In this document: piece by piece, positions 10,003 to 21,445 of the stretch
Numbering within the stretch: position 1 is the stretch's first letter
How the letters are laid out: the number at the start of each line of letters is the position of its first letter
Source: Phoma sp. XZ068
Taxonomy: Eukaryota > Ascomycota > Dothideomycetes > Pleosporales > Didymellaceae
Assembly (NCBI GenBank): GCA_004835665.1
Contig: RBKR01000002.1
Coordinates: 1,860,001-1,924,000 of the forward strand
Direction: 5' to 3'
Length of the DNA stretch: 64,000 bases
Program-made: the position numbers and the translations under genes
The notes under the pieces: model-generated
The model's input: only the letters and a program-made list of their open reading frames with translations
Told to the model about the DNA's origin: nothing
The model's database searches: none

Positions 10003-11742
10003 ATGGCGACCACCAGGATATCGGCGCCGCTGCGGGGCGTCTCACACCAATTGGCCCGCCTGTCCACACGGCAGCCCGCGCTGGCTGCTCGCTGCGCCGT
10101 CGGTTGCGCCCTGCCCATGCCCCCATGCACCGTGCTAACAGCGCCGTAGAAGCCCATCACGTCCTCGTTCGCCCGCCCAATCACCACCTCGGCCTCGTCG
10201 AGAGCCGCCGTCGCGCCCATCACCACCTCCGCCGACTCCTTTGCCCCCGTGAAGCCCTTCGACGAGCAGACCGTGCTCGCGACCATCCACCAGTTCCCGT
10301 CCCTGGAGCCACTCCGCTTCGAGACCTTCCCTGCGAACCACCTGCACCTGCCCACAAGAAAGGACATTCTCCACCGCGCCGTCATCTATGAGGGTGACAT
10401 GACGCGACTGGGTACCGCTTCGACCAAGAACAGATACGAGGTGCGCGGCTCAGCCAGGAAGATGCGCCCACAGAAGGGTTCTGGTCGCGCTCGTGTGGGA
10501 GACATCAAGTCGCCCATCATCAGATCGGGAGGTGTGTCCCACGGACCGAGGCCCCGTGACTTCTCGACCGAGCTCCAGAAGAAGGTATACGACCTGGCAT
10601 GGCGGACCGCCCTGTCCTACCGCTTCCGCCGGGGCGAGCTGATCATTGTGGAAAACCCCATGGAGATTGAGAGCCCTTCGACCAGATTGCTGGAGCACAT
10701 CTTGAAGTACCAGGCGAAGCAACGAGGTGGAAAGGGCAAGAGCCTGTTGGTCACACTCGAGGAGCGACCCATGCTCGAGCTGGCCTTGGAGGAGCTGGAG
10801 TCGGGCGACCAGACCCTACTCTGGGACGAGGTCGACGTCAAGAACCTGCTCGAGGGCTCTCGTGTCGTCATCGAGCGTGCCGCGCTCAACAACATCCTCC
10901 TCTCCCACCAGGAGGACCTCACACACAAACCCATCCAGCCATGGCACAAGGGCCTCGTCCGATCATCACCAGCAGAAGACCTCGAGTCCACCATCGGCTG
11001 GCCCGAGTTCCGCGGCCTCATGCTCACCAATCCCGCTGAAATGGACGCCGCCCGCGCTGACGCCTATGAGAGCGTAGCATCGACCCGCTACGCCTACGCC
11101 GACAGCCTCCCCGAAGGCCCCAAGCGCACCGAACTCATGATCTCAGCATACAACCTCCTCGCCGAAGCCAAGCAGTACCAGTTTGCTCAGCGCACAGGTA
11201 TGCCATTCGCAGACTACACCCGCATCCATAACAACACCGACGCTACATCACACTTCCCACGCATCCAGGCCCTCGACTACCAGATCACCATGAAGACACA
11301 GCTTGGTGGCACAGCAGAGGAGACATCGCGCGTAGCAGCCGAAACGCACTACGTCGAGGTGCGCGAGCTGGAAGTGGAGAAGCAGGACATTGTCTACGAA
11401 GCCGCTTTGCTTGCAGCACAGGTCCAGGAGCACCGTGCCGAGGCACACAGTCTGGCCGGTGATGTAGCAGCCGCAGAGGTCGCTCTCGCCCGTGCCAGTG
11501 TCCAGCGCACCAACGTCGATACCCACGAGTTGGAGCTGCTGTCCGCCAGAGTCGAACTCGCCAAGCAAAGAAAGTCGCTGGCACACGTCAAGGGCAACTG
11601 GAAGGCACAGCAGGCAGCGCAGGAGCAGATCACGCTAGCAAACCAGGCACTCGAGACAGCCATGGCTGAGCAGGAGGCTCTCAACGAGGTCGAAGAGGTG
11701 GATGAGGCACAGCTTGAGCAGCCCGTTGAGGAAAAGAGGTAG
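10003..11742 (+). CDS. YML6: Mitochondrial large-subunit ribosomal protein uL4m, with long C-terminal extension
   Basis: The uL4 protein lines the exit tunnel of the mitochondrial large subunit. Exon 1 (10003-10098) encodes a basic presequence (MATTRISAPLRGVSHQLARL). A 51-bp intron with CTAAC and TAG precedes exon 2 (10150-11742). Total 562 aa. Family blocks include YEVRGSARKMRPQKGSGRAR, the tunnel loop, and GELIIVENP. The family core ends near residue 290. The remaining 270 residues are Ala/Glu-rich and predicted helical (EVRELEVEKQDIVYEAALLA and similar), which roughly doubles the length compared with yeast. The intron donor GTCGGT is weak. A GTG at 10249 would also open the core frame, but it would lose the presequence, so the ATG at 10003 is preferred. 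Confidence 0.92.
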
Positions 11743-12080
11743 TACAGTGCATAGCCGTGTATATCTGGATTAGAAATGTTGTATTATTGGACATTGTATA
11801 TGTAGACGGTCTACGTAGCTGAGTGTATGATACCGAGCTATAGGCTTTTCGCTTCGAAATCACTTCATCTGGAGTGATATACGTGCTTGTGTGGTACAGT
11901 GAAGCAGTTCGCTTTGACTGAAGCGTTACGCTGGTAAGTGAAGACAATTACAAGTGCTCGAGATGTAGAAATTAAGAAAGCTGACTTTGAGTAGCCAGCA
12001 TTACTGTTATTATAGCGACTGCGACTTCATCAAGTCCTCAGCGACTATCGACATTACTCCATATTAAGCTAGCATTCTGT
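11743..12080. other. Convergent 3' intergenic region
   Basis: AT-richer spacer between the ends of the uL4m gene and the GMC oxidoreductase gene. I see nothing in it beyond presumed 3' UTRs. Confidence 0.6.
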
Positions 12081-14175
12081 TTATGAAGAGGCCTTCGCAT
12101 CCGCAAGAATAACATCCACAGCCTTTTCGGAAATCATGTAGACGGGCAGAGCGAGGTAAGTACCCGGGATCTTCGGGAAGACGGAACCATCAACGACACG
12201 GAGACTATCGACACCGCGAACCTTGAAGTTCCCGTCAAGAACAGCATTCACGTCGTTGTCGGCACCAATGGGACAAGTGCAAGAGGCGTGGTGGCCCCAT
12301 GCCTCGTACCTGGCGAACTCTCTCAACTGCGCGTCTGTCTGGACTTGCTTTCCGGGCCAGACCTCGGTGAACTTGCCGTCGAGAGGGATGAGGTCTTGGA
12401 AAGCCTTGCGGCTGTATTTCATGCCTTCGACGATGGCGTCAAGATCCTCGTCGCCACCCACGGCAAAGTTGCGCTTACGAATCTCAGGAACATCTTGAGG
12501 ATTCGCACTGCGCAGAGTGACAGTACCGGCGTTGTTGCGAGACTCTGCCTTGAGAGTGAGCCAGGTCCAGTGATTGCCGCCGGCCGTAGCATTCTGGAAG
12601 TACTCGGGGTAGTATCCATTGAAATACGCGGGCCATCCAGCAACGAGGATGTCGGCATTGCCGTGGATGGAGTTGCGTGCCTTCTTCGTGATTGCAAGCG
12701 CGACACCGTTGGTAGCGTAGGTTCCTTTGTTGATGGCGGGCTGGGTCTCCCACTGCTCAAGACACGGGTCAACGTTGCCTTCGAGGAATGTGCAATCCTT
12801 GACCAGAGAAAGCTTAGACGGAGCCTGGCCAACGACAGGAACCTCGTAGCGGTCCTGAAGGTTCGTTCCTACACCTGGGAGCTCCTTGACAACCTTGATA
12901 CCAAACTTTTCAAGCTCGGCTCGGGGGCCCACGCCGGAAAGCTTCAAGATTTGAGGCGTGTTGAAAGCACCGCCAGACAGGATGACCTCGCGAGTAGCAG
13001 TGACAGAGCCAGGGGTGCCCGATCCCGTCGCTGCGCCAGACTGGCGGCGAGGATCAGCGCCGTACAGAGACTTGCCAGTCAGAAAGTTGACGCCAGTCGC
13101 CTTCGGCTTGCCATTTGCGGGCTGGTCGAACTTTACGGTCGTGACCAGGGTGTTGAGCTGAATGTCGAGGTGGTATTTACGGCTGCCGTCGGCGTTCTTA
13201 GCGTTTACAACCTGATTGAGCAGATCGACCGGGCCAGCACGTTTGTACTCGGGAATCTTCATAGCCAAGGGCACCTGCCATAGACCCTCCTCGGCGTCGC
13301 GACCCGGGCCAGGATGGTTGATGTCACGGAGCAAGACTTGAGCAAGGCCACCAACAGTGGTGAGAAGTGACCCTAAGATGCCCTTACCCATACCGGTCGA
13401 AGCAGCGACAACCAGAGACAAGACTTTGAGATCCTGAACGATCAGGGTCAACTGAGTCAACGAGGTCTCGAGCCAACCATTGAGGCCGTGGCCGACAATG
13501 CTGCTGGGCAGGTACCGGGCCTTCTCCAGACGCACGAAGTACTTGCGCATGTTGTCAGGCGCCCAGGAGTCCATACCAGTGATATCCTGGATATGCTTCC
13601 AGTCGCTCCTGTAAGGATAGGTGGTGACCAGGGCATTGTGAGACGAACAACGACCGAGCGAACCAACGCGCGGGTACAGGATACCAAGAGGTTTGGCTCC
13701 TGCAGGTGGCTTCGCACCAGTGTAGCGGGATCCATCAGGAAGTTCGTATGTCACCTTGGTATCCCTCTTCACCTCGCTTTCGTCGTCAAAGTGCTTGACG
13801 AAGAAGTCCCATCTCATAGGCTCATACTCTGTGGCGACAGCGTGCAGAGCGGGCACATTGTACTGGGTGGTATTGGTCTCATCGTCACCAGCCTCAAGGA
13901 GTAAAACCTTGTGTCCAGCAATCGCGAGCTTAGCAGCGAGAGGCGCACCGCCAGGACCTGAACCGACGACGACATACTCGTAGTCCTCAAGAGTGGTCTC
14001 GGCAGCATTATCCAGGGCACGTTTCACGTTTGCGCCTCGGAAGGGCGTGTGCTCAGCGCCATTACTAGGACCGATGTTAGTATTCTTCATCTTCTAGGGC
14101 GGTCCTGAATAACACATACATGTAGCGCGCCGCCACCAAGGAGGTGAGCAGCGAAAAAACGGTGAAGTGCTTCAT
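12081..14175 (-). CDS. Secreted GMC oxidoreductase (FAD-dependent)
   Basis: Flavoenzyme of the glucose-methanol-choline family, which oxidises alcohols or sugars and may supply H2O2. I find a first exon (14175-14120) coding MKHFTVFSLLTSLVAARY, a signal peptide. It is joined across a 55-bp intron (GTATGT...CTAAC...TAG) to exon 2 (14064-12081), total 679 aa. Without that exon the protein would start at an internal ATG (14090) and lack secretion. The FAD Rossmann motif is VVVGSGPGGAPLAAKLA, and LLLEAGDDE follows. The GMC signature SGGAFNTPQILKLSGVGP and the C-terminal GHHASCTCPIG and GTYLALPVYM hold the active-site region. The substrate (aryl alcohol, glucose or other) cannot be read from the sequence. 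It shares an upstream region with the CFEM receptor. Confidence 0.9.
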
Positions 14176-15196
14176 TAGAAAATGTCCGCTGTAAATACAA
14201 ATATAGAGGCAATGGTCGAAGAATTACTGCTGAAAGAAACAAAGCAACCTCGGGAGTATCCGAGGTGGACAAAAGAATGACTGGAGTGGTGAGAGGGGGC
14301 TCGGGTCTGAAGCCCTCGAAGACAAGTTATATACAGCCAATGCAGCCATACTGTGAAGGGAACGGCAACACCTCGAACGGGGACCTCTAAGACGGATTGG
14401 TGATGACTGGGGTAATTAGCGGCGCTTCCCCGGCGTACCCCCCTGTCAACTCGTGCCAACTCGTCTTGACCCGCTGATTCGCTTTGCTCTTGCCATTTTC
14501 GGATAGACGATCGTAGCGGTCCTTGCCGGCCTAAGACGCTTTGGCATTGGGTTGAAATACATGAGCTCGAGCCTGCCAAAACCGTTGTCTCTACAAACCT
14601 AAAGTCTTGGCATGGATAGGAGGCAAAACGAAAAGCAGCGTGGTATGCTCAAAACTGAATCTTACATACCTAGGTAGGTAGAAAGGTACTGCGAGAAGCA
14701 CATGCGCACTTTTGCACTTTTTTTGCTTTTTCTCTAGCGATCAATGCCTAGAATCAACTCGGCCCTCTTCACACCTGGGAAGTCGCTGACTAGGTATGCT
14801 TGTACCTTGCACGCCCACCAGGGTATGATCTGCACGTTGCATGTCTAATTGCTCCACCGGGGGTCACTTCCGCCCTTCCTCACCGCAGCTGGCATGCCTG
14901 CTCGTTCGGTTTACAGGAAGTGACCCTTCTCTTCAACTACCGAGAGCATTACGAATTGACTCGCTTCACCTTTCCCTAGTAGCTTGCATAACGACCCGTT
15001 GCACGGGGGTACATCGCTCATTGCACCATCACTCAAGACGGTTGAGGACTTGGCCTCTGCTTTACTACCCACATATACGGGAGCACGTTAATCTTGCTGG
15101 TTATAATTCAAAGACTTATGCCGTCTCCTTGACTCTTTCCATATCCACCTGATTTATTCACATCAGGAACTTTCAAATCTGAGATAGAACGCCGAC
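14176..15196. promoter_or_regulatory. Divergent upstream region of GMC oxidoreductase and CFEM receptor
   Basis: About 1 kb without a supported gene. A GTTATATAC stretch near 14325 reads as a TATA element about 150 bp upstream of the GMC start on the minus strand. A CCTAGGTAGGTAG motif lies at about 14668-14681. Both genes encode surface or secreted products, so co-regulation is possible but not shown. Confidence 0.4.
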
Positions 15197-16796
15197 ATGA
15201 AGTTGGTCACAGTTCTGGCCTTGGTGGCCTCATTTTTTGTTTCTGTGCAAGCTCAAGACGCACTTTTGAATTTGGCAAAGTTGATGCCTAATTGCTCCGT
15301 ATGTTTCTTCTCGACCATTTCGGAACCAGTTCTTTTCGTCTAATCAGTGTATACAGTTGACATGCTTCACTTCGGAGATCCCTAAGTCGACTTGCGCAAC
15401 CAACCTCACCCCAGCCTGCCTTTGCACCAATGCCGCCTTGAACGCCGCTGTGGGTGCATGTGCTATGCAGACTTGCACCAACTACGAGCTGCTCCGTAAG
15501 AACAACATTACAGCATACATCTAGCAAATTGGATACTGATTAGCAATGCAGAAACCAAAAACGCTTCCAGTACTGGCTGTGGGGTTCCTGTCCGCGAAAA
15601 CGCCCAGACGTTTATGGCTCTTGGTATCTCTGGCATCGTTATTGCGGTATTGGCCTTTATATTCCGAATGGGTGCCAGTATACCGAAAAATGGTAGAGCC
15701 ATGTCATGGGACGATGCCACAATGGGCGTGGTAGTCTTGCTTGCAATCCCTCCTGCCGTTTTCGCTCCATTTTGTAAGTCCTTCAGTGCACTGCGAAAAG
15801 CACATCGAAAGTGCTGACAAGTGAACAGTGGTTCGAAATGGGCTAGGGCGAGACATGTGGACATTGAACGACGTCCAGATCACGAACGTCCTCTTCTACT
15901 ACTTCATGGGAGAGATCTTCTACGTCCTTGCGCTCGGCATTTCCAAGATTTCCATTCTTTTCTTCTACCTTCGTGTCTTCCCACGCAAAGACTTCCGACG
16001 CATCATCTACGGCGTAATGGGTCTATCAGTGGCCTACACGGTTGCATTCTTCTTCGCAACAACCTTCCAATGTATGCCGGTCAGTCTCGCCTGGACTCAA
16101 TGGGATGGCCTTCATGAGGGGACATGCAATAACATCCACCTCCAAGGCTGGATCGCCGCCGCCATCAACATCCTTCTGGATGCCATTGTCATGGTCCTCC
16201 CCTTGAAGCACCTGGCACAATTGAACATGAACCTCAAGAAGAAGATGATGGTCATGGCCATGTTCTCAGTGGGCATAGTGGTCATTTTCACATCGTCGAT
16301 CCGCTTGTACTCCCTCGCCCACTTTGCAAACTCGAAAAACATCACCTGGGACTATGTTGAAGCTGGCTACTGGAGCTTGGTCGAGATTGATGTTTCCATC
16401 ATTTGTGGGTGTATGCCCGCTCATCGTCTGCTTATCTCCAGGTTATGGCCGAAGATTAAATTGACTTTCCACTCGGGCAGCGGCTCAGCAAACGCGTCTA
16501 ACTTTACTGGAGAAAACAAGTCGAGCGGAACAGGGACAGCCAAGTCAGTCAACATCTCGACTAAGCCTAGCAAGGAAGATGAGGATGATTTCGTCCCTTT
16601 AGTGGATATCGATACCAACAGTGCCCGCACTGGGACTCCAAAGATATATGACATGGAACGAAACGGTTCGGATCAGCGTAAGCAGAATCACATAGGGGGT
16701 TTTCACGGCACCAAGGATTCCACAACGGAGTTTACGAGCACTGATCTGGGTAGTTGGTCCATAGGCAACGCGATGACGAGTCGGGAACATGTATGA
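15197..16796 (+). CDS. CFEM-domain rhodopsin-type (Pth11-like) membrane receptor
   Basis: Putative G-protein-coupled surface sensor. Four exons (15197-15298, 15357-15495, 15552-15773, 15829-16796) give 476 aa. A 20-residue signal peptide is followed by a complete CFEM domain with its eight cysteines (for example PNCSLTC, CATNLTPACLC, GACAMQTC, and the last Cys in STGCG 15 residues later). Seven hydrophobic segments then follow, as in the fungal rhodopsin-like family. Conserved blocks are GISKISILFFYLRVFPRKDF, ATTFQCMPVSLAW and YWSLVEIDVSIICGCMPAHR. The cytosolic tail of about 110 residues is hydrophilic and rich in Ser/Thr/Asn. The family includes Magnaporthe Pth11, needed for surface sensing. 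A second member lies at 48591-50437. Confidence 0.93.
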
Positions 16797-18248
16797 AGCC
16801 AGCAGGGTAATAAGGGTTTCACACCAAAAAGCGCACCATTTGTAAGAGCTCTGCATTCAGCTGTCTGGGCAGAGTGTAGAGTTCCTGTAGAATATCCCAG
16901 ACCTCAGGTTCTCCACCATGAACCCTGGGATTGCATTCGCTTCGATTTCCATTTCTTGAGCGTGGCGTCATATTGGGCATCAGAGCATCAGGAGATCAGA
17001 ACCCGGCAGCCCGGCACAGCGTTAGCGTTGCGCGGAGTTGGGATAGGTGCCACAGTCTCTATATCTCATGTTACATTTTATCAGTGGACACATCCCAAGC
17101 TACAAGCTTTACATAGACTGTTATTTTGTTTCATTCTAAGGAGGGTTGACATCGTCAACCTCGTTATCTAGAGCGTCTTTTTTTGGTCCCGTCTTCTTGG
17201 TGCTTAATCTAGCTCCCGCTCGAGGCGTAGTCATTCACGTCCGTGACATTTGTCAAGTTTCTTACCATAGCGTTCCTTGATTATGAAACAAGCTTCTAAG
17301 AGTATACGAGAAGCAGAAGCAGTGGATAGCTCGGTATTACAAAGTCCAATCAAATCTTGATGATCCGCATCCGACACATACCGAGAAAGTTTGTATATTG
17401 AAGCCATTGTTTGCTTCTGCGCATACGCCAAGAATCACAACATACCTAGGTACCTAGGTACTTGATACACTGACTTTGTGGCTTTCAACTCTATGCATGA
17501 CTTCCAGACCCCCGACAAGGTTACGAAGTACAGATCTAAGATAGACTTGCATAAGAATATTGTACATGACGGCGTTTTCCGCACCACGGCACAGCCAACG
17601 TCGCCGTTCACAATCATTCCCTGAAAAGTTTGCAGGACATTTTGCAGGGCACTGAGCTTGTGCGGCACCGGGACAAAAGCATGAGCTTTAAGAGCCCATG
17701 CTCCGTGGGGCAGGATTCGTCAATCAGGTACGTACCCATTCCCCCCACCCTAGGCCCCGTTGTCTTTGGGAGCGGCCCGAATGTGTGGGGTGCTAACGTT
17801 CGACTCGTCGGAACGATTACCCCGTGCGCATCGTTTCTCTAATCGCTTAGATCCGGTAGCACTGACCATCTAAATTACCGAGAGATCGCCCTATGTCTTC
17901 TTTCTTCCAAGAACTGAGGCTCACCGTCCTAATGTGGACAGCGAAGTGCCATTCCTTCCCGCTGGTCTAGCTGAATGCTATGGGGATCGACGTCGAAATT
18001 TAACAGATGGGTTCGTGTCATTATCTGTGCTCCTATTTGTTCGGCCGTGCTGTGTATGTGCGCAATGGGTTCCAACTTCAACCTTAACTTCACCGTCTCG
18101 AAGGTTGCAAGGTCAGCTCCTCATATTACCGTACATCCGCTCGTTCCTTAGTGGCATGTAAAAAGACTTCATCCTCACACTCGTTTCAGTTCTCTTTTTC
18201 CATTTCCCAACCTTCTCATCTGGCCCAATCTGCTGAAGAACTAAAACC
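16797..18248. other. Intergenic, 1.45 kb, no supported gene
   Basis: Only short unrelated open frames are present. A palindromic direct repeat TACCTAGGTACCTAGGTAC lies at 17444-17461. Pyrimidine-rich sequence before 18249 is probably the promoter and 5' UTR of the peroxidase gene. Confidence 0.5.
17443..17462. repeat. CCTAGGTA palindromic repeat
   Basis: Two overlapping copies of the self-complementary ACCTAGGT unit. Single or related copies occur at about 14668 and 42828, and a partial one near 59399. All lie in intergenic DNA. Function unknown. Confidence 0.5.
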
Positions 18249-19821
18249 ATGAAGTTCTGGGCTCCTTTTCTTGTTTTATGCTCCAGCTTCCCTGTCGATG
18301 CTTTCCCCGCTCTTGCTACGCGGAACCTCGAAGGCCTCACGTCCGACACATGGAATGGTGCTATTGAAACAGTGCAGAAGTATCGCAACGACAAGCGCTT
18401 GATCATTGACGCCCGCAAACCCATCGATGTCTCAGGCAGACATGCTTTCCGAGCCCCCGGCAAAAACGACCAGCGTGGACCATGCCCTGGACTTAATGTT
18501 CTCGCGAATCACAACTACATCTCGCATGATGGCATCACTAGCTTTGCCGAGGTTGTGACAGCAATAAATCAAGGTTTGTCCAGGACAGCGATCTTGCATG
18601 AACATGAAGACGCTGACATGGATATCAAGTATTTGGCATGGGTCTCGATTTATCTTTGATTCTTGGTATTATGGGCACAGTCTGGACCGGCAATCCGCTC
18701 TCCCTGGACCCAGGCTTTTCCATCGGGGGCACCACCGCTGGCCAGGGTAACGACAACATTCTGGGCAATCTGTTAGGCCTTCTTGGTATGTTTATTACCC
18801 CACAACGTATCCAACGCATGGATTTCCATGTCGCCGAGGCATCTCCATATCCTCCAGGTATCTCCATGTCTCCAAGACGATTCACGCTTACCCCTGCACA
18901 GGAAAGCCTCGTGGTCTACAAGGTTCGCATAACTGGATCGAATCCGATTCGTCTGCCACACGTGATGATATTTATGTCACTGGCGACGCGTGGACGATGA
19001 ACATGACGCTGTTCCGCGACTTGTACGATCGTGCGGACGAGAATGGTGTCTTGTCCATGGAGCTGATTGGCGAGCAAGCCGTCCGCCGCTGGAAGTACAG
19101 CGTCGGCCACAATCCTGACTTTTACTACGGTCCTATCACTGGTATGGTCATCCGAAACGCAGGCTACTTCTTCCTTGGCCGTCTCCTGTCCAACCATACC
19201 GAGGAGCACCCCGAGGGCATACTCACCCAAGACGTGTTTAAAAGTTTCTTTGCCGTGTATGAGGATGCGCAGGGAAACCTCGAGTACCGCAAGGGGCACG
19301 AGACTTTTCCCAGCAACTGGTATCGCTTGAAAGGAGAGTATGGCCTTGTTCCGCTAAACTTGGATGTTGTCAGCTGGATTGTCAAGCATCCGGAGCTAGG
19401 AAGGTATGTTGATCTTTATTTTTGCTTGCTTGTTCTAGACTGTTTTCTACCATTGCTTTTCTCACCAAGGTTCCCACTAACACCGTCCAGCATCGGAGGC
19501 AACACCGGGACTGTCAACTCCTTCACCGGCCTAGATATGAGCAACATAACAAGCGGCGTGCTGAATGTGAGTACACTGCTCGAAGACAACAACTTGCTGT
19601 GCTTTGTGTTCGAGGTGCTCAAAACATTCCTGCCCAACTCTCTCTCCCCGCTGCTGTCCACGCTCGCGGTGCCTCTCAAGTTGGTGAATGATGTTCTGGC
19701 TGCACCGCTCCTCAGTCTTGCTTGTCCTGCTTGGAAAGATCTGACGGCGGGAGGCGAGCCGTTGTGGGATGCGATTCAGCACAGCTTCCCGGGCGCAGAG
19801 AGGGCGGGGTCAAGTTTGTAG
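18249..19821 (+). CDS. Secreted heme-thiolate peroxidase (chloroperoxidase family)
   Basis: Extracellular peroxidase/peroxygenase of the chloroperoxidase family (peroxidase family 2). Four exons (18249-18573, 18630-18785, 18902-19403, 19491-19821) join to 437 aa. MKFWAPFLVLCSSFPVDA is the signal peptide. The proximal heme ligand is C79 in GPCPGLNVLANHNYI, with HDG just after. GSHNWIESDSSATRDD and RKGHETFPSNWYR are further family blocks. The C-terminal part after intron 3 is hydrophobic and ends CPAWKDLTAGG... Intron 2 is long for this window (116 bp) and contains TCTCCAT/ATCTCC near-repeats. Its acceptor was chosen because it restores the GxxGLQGSHNW block. Family members oxidise aromatics using H2O2, which the neighbouring GMC enzyme might provide (inference). 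Confidence 0.9.
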
Positions 19822-20319
19822 ATGATTAGGTTAGATATACCCTATTCGTTATAATATGCTATCCGTTAGAATTTGAGTACAATACACTTGATGTATACTT
19901 TTCCATGTCTCTTTGTGATATAAGTAAATGAACAGAAGCTCTTGATCAGGTGAAAGAATTTACAAGGTTACGACTTTAATGTTCTTACTGTTGTACATGG
20001 TATATCTACGACCTGTCTATAGCTGGACTTCTAATGCTAGATTTTTCGCTTCGACTTCACTCTCAAATTACACAATCTTACAGTATTGTACAGTGGAGCG
20101 GCATGGGTATGCAGAACGGCGAACATGCTCTCAAGCATTCGATTCACGTTCGCGAACATTCTGCCACTCGGTGATGCAGTTTGCATATTAGTATTGAAGG
20201 TCTGGGCTATGTGCCTCTGCCTTGGTTGAACTCACACCTTGAGATCTCTTCTTCGTTCATCTCACATCTTGAGATTTCTTCTTGCTTCATCTCACTTGAG
20301 ATGCCTTCTCAGTACATGC
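19822..20319. other. Convergent intergenic region with a short tandem repeat
   Basis: AT-rich 3' sequence of the peroxidase gene and of the mitochondrial IF3 gene. It contains the 30-bp repeat listed at 20232-20300. Confidence 0.6.
20232..20300. repeat. 30-bp imperfect tandem repeat at the 3' end of the IF3 gene
   Basis: Two and a third copies of a unit that reads CTTGAGATCTCTTCTTCGTT then CATCTCACAT. The copies differ at a few bases, such as CTTCGTTCATC versus CTTGCTTCATC. The repeat ends about 20 bp from the IF3 stop codon. Confidence 0.7.
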
Positions 20320-21114
20320 TCACTCTGCACTCTTCTTCTCTTCTGCCTTCTTCCCCTCGAACAGAATGGTCAACACGCCCCCCACAGTGCCATCCCTCTT
20401 GGCCTCCTTCGCGCCCTTGCATTGGCTCACAGCGTCCATGACAGCAGCGTGCACGGCGTTTGCCTCTTCAGGAGTCGCCTTTCTCCCCTTCTTCTTTGGC
20501 CCCAGGAGCAGTTCGACTCTGCGGCCCTCTAACAAGAACTCTTGCAGCTTGTTCAGCCTGTGCTTCAGATCACCGCCTCCAATGGCCCAGTTCAGCTCCA
20601 GGTTCTTCTGCGGCGGGCCAGTGATGCCCTTGGCTTGTTTCCTAGCGGCGTCGACCTTGCGCTCGTGCTGAGCGCGCAAGTCAATTTTGCTGACTACCCT
20701 GCACACTGGTCGGTTGTTTGGATCCGGCACACCATACTCATCCACTTTGCCAGGCGTGACCTGGATCAGGTGATGGGTGACCTTGTTGAACGAGTTGAGG
20801 GCATCTAGTGTGGCCACGTCGTCGAAAAAGGTCCCCTCTGCGTCGACAAAGTTTACGCGTGGCGCTGTGATGGCATTGTCGATTGTGTAGTAGTCAGACA
20901 GGGCATGGCGACGTGTATCCTTTCGTGTGAAGCTTTTGTGGCGGACTTGGTTCTGGTTGAGGGGGTTGACGGTGATGGAGGGAGGGCCGTAGGTGGGCGC
21001 AAAGGCGGGTGCGAACTGGATGGGGATTCCGTTGGCGGCGGTGCGCAGGTTGGGGAGCACGAATACGCGGTAGAGTGCGCGGGAAGTGCTGGAGATGTGG
21101 TGGGTTGGCGGCAT
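20320..21114 (-). CDS. AIM23: Mitochondrial translation initiation factor IF3
   Basis: Probable mitochondrial IF3, which keeps the small ribosomal subunit free and proofreads initiation. The yeast counterpart is Aim23. The single-exon model has 264 aa. The N-terminus (MPPTHHISSTSRALYRVFVL) is a basic targeting sequence. IF3-N features follow (DNAITAPRVNFVDAEGTFFD, then LIQVTPGKVDEYGVPDPNNR). A charged linker leads to the IF3-C-like part (LELNWAIGGGDLKHRLNKLQ, GRRVELLLGPKKKGRKATPE). An in-frame ATG at 21324 would add 70 Arg/Ser/His-rich residues, but the start at 21114 gives a cleaner presequence. It is divergent from ATG16 with 331 bp between starts. IF3 is poorly conserved in fungal mitochondria, so the call is good but not certain. 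Confidence 0.82.
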   Translation of the reverse strand: MPPTHHISSTSRALYRVFVLPNLRTAANGIPIQFAPAFAPTYGPPSITVNPLNQNQVRHKSFTRKDTRRHALSDYYTIDNAITAPRVNFVDAEGTFFDDVATLDALNSFNKVTHHLIQVTPGKVDEYGVPDPNNRPVCRVVSKIDLRAQHERKVDAARKQAKGITGPPQKNLELNWAIGGGDLKHRLNKLQEFLLEGRRVELLLGPKKKGRKATPEEANAVHAAVMDAVSQCKGAKEAKRDGTVGGVLTILFEGKKAEEKKSAE

Positions 21115-21445
21115 GGTGGATGTTGGGATGCGGTCAAGGAGGGGCCAATGGCCAGGAGATGGACGGCGCGGCGATGGGAAGAGGGAGGAACGGGCAGTGT
21201 GGTATGCAGCGGACTGGTGATGGGGCGAGGAGGTGCGCGTAGGGCATGCGGCATGGACTGAAGCTTTTCGAGCACATGCACAGACGTCAGCGAATCGGAG
21301 CTTGAAGCTCACCGAGCCACCCACCCCGCGGCCTCGCTCCTATGCGCAACACCGGCAGCCTGCACCAGGCCCACCTTGACACCACCATGCGGCTGGCAGT
21401 ACGACTGCATTCACGACGCGAGACCGCTTTGCTTCACTGGCCGCC
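21115..21445. promoter_or_regulatory. Divergent promoter of IF3 and ATG16 genes
   Basis: 331 bp, GC-rich, no TATA box seen. It must serve both genes unless the longer IF3 start at 21324 is used. Confidence 0.5.

Noticed and set aside
10249..11742. GTG at 10249 as start of uL4m
   Set aside because: It would omit the mitochondrial presequence. The spliced ATG model at 10003 is complete and in phase.
12288..13283. 331-codon frame antisense to the GMC oxidoreductase
   Set aside because: The minus-strand frame is a clear GMC enzyme. This one is its shadow.
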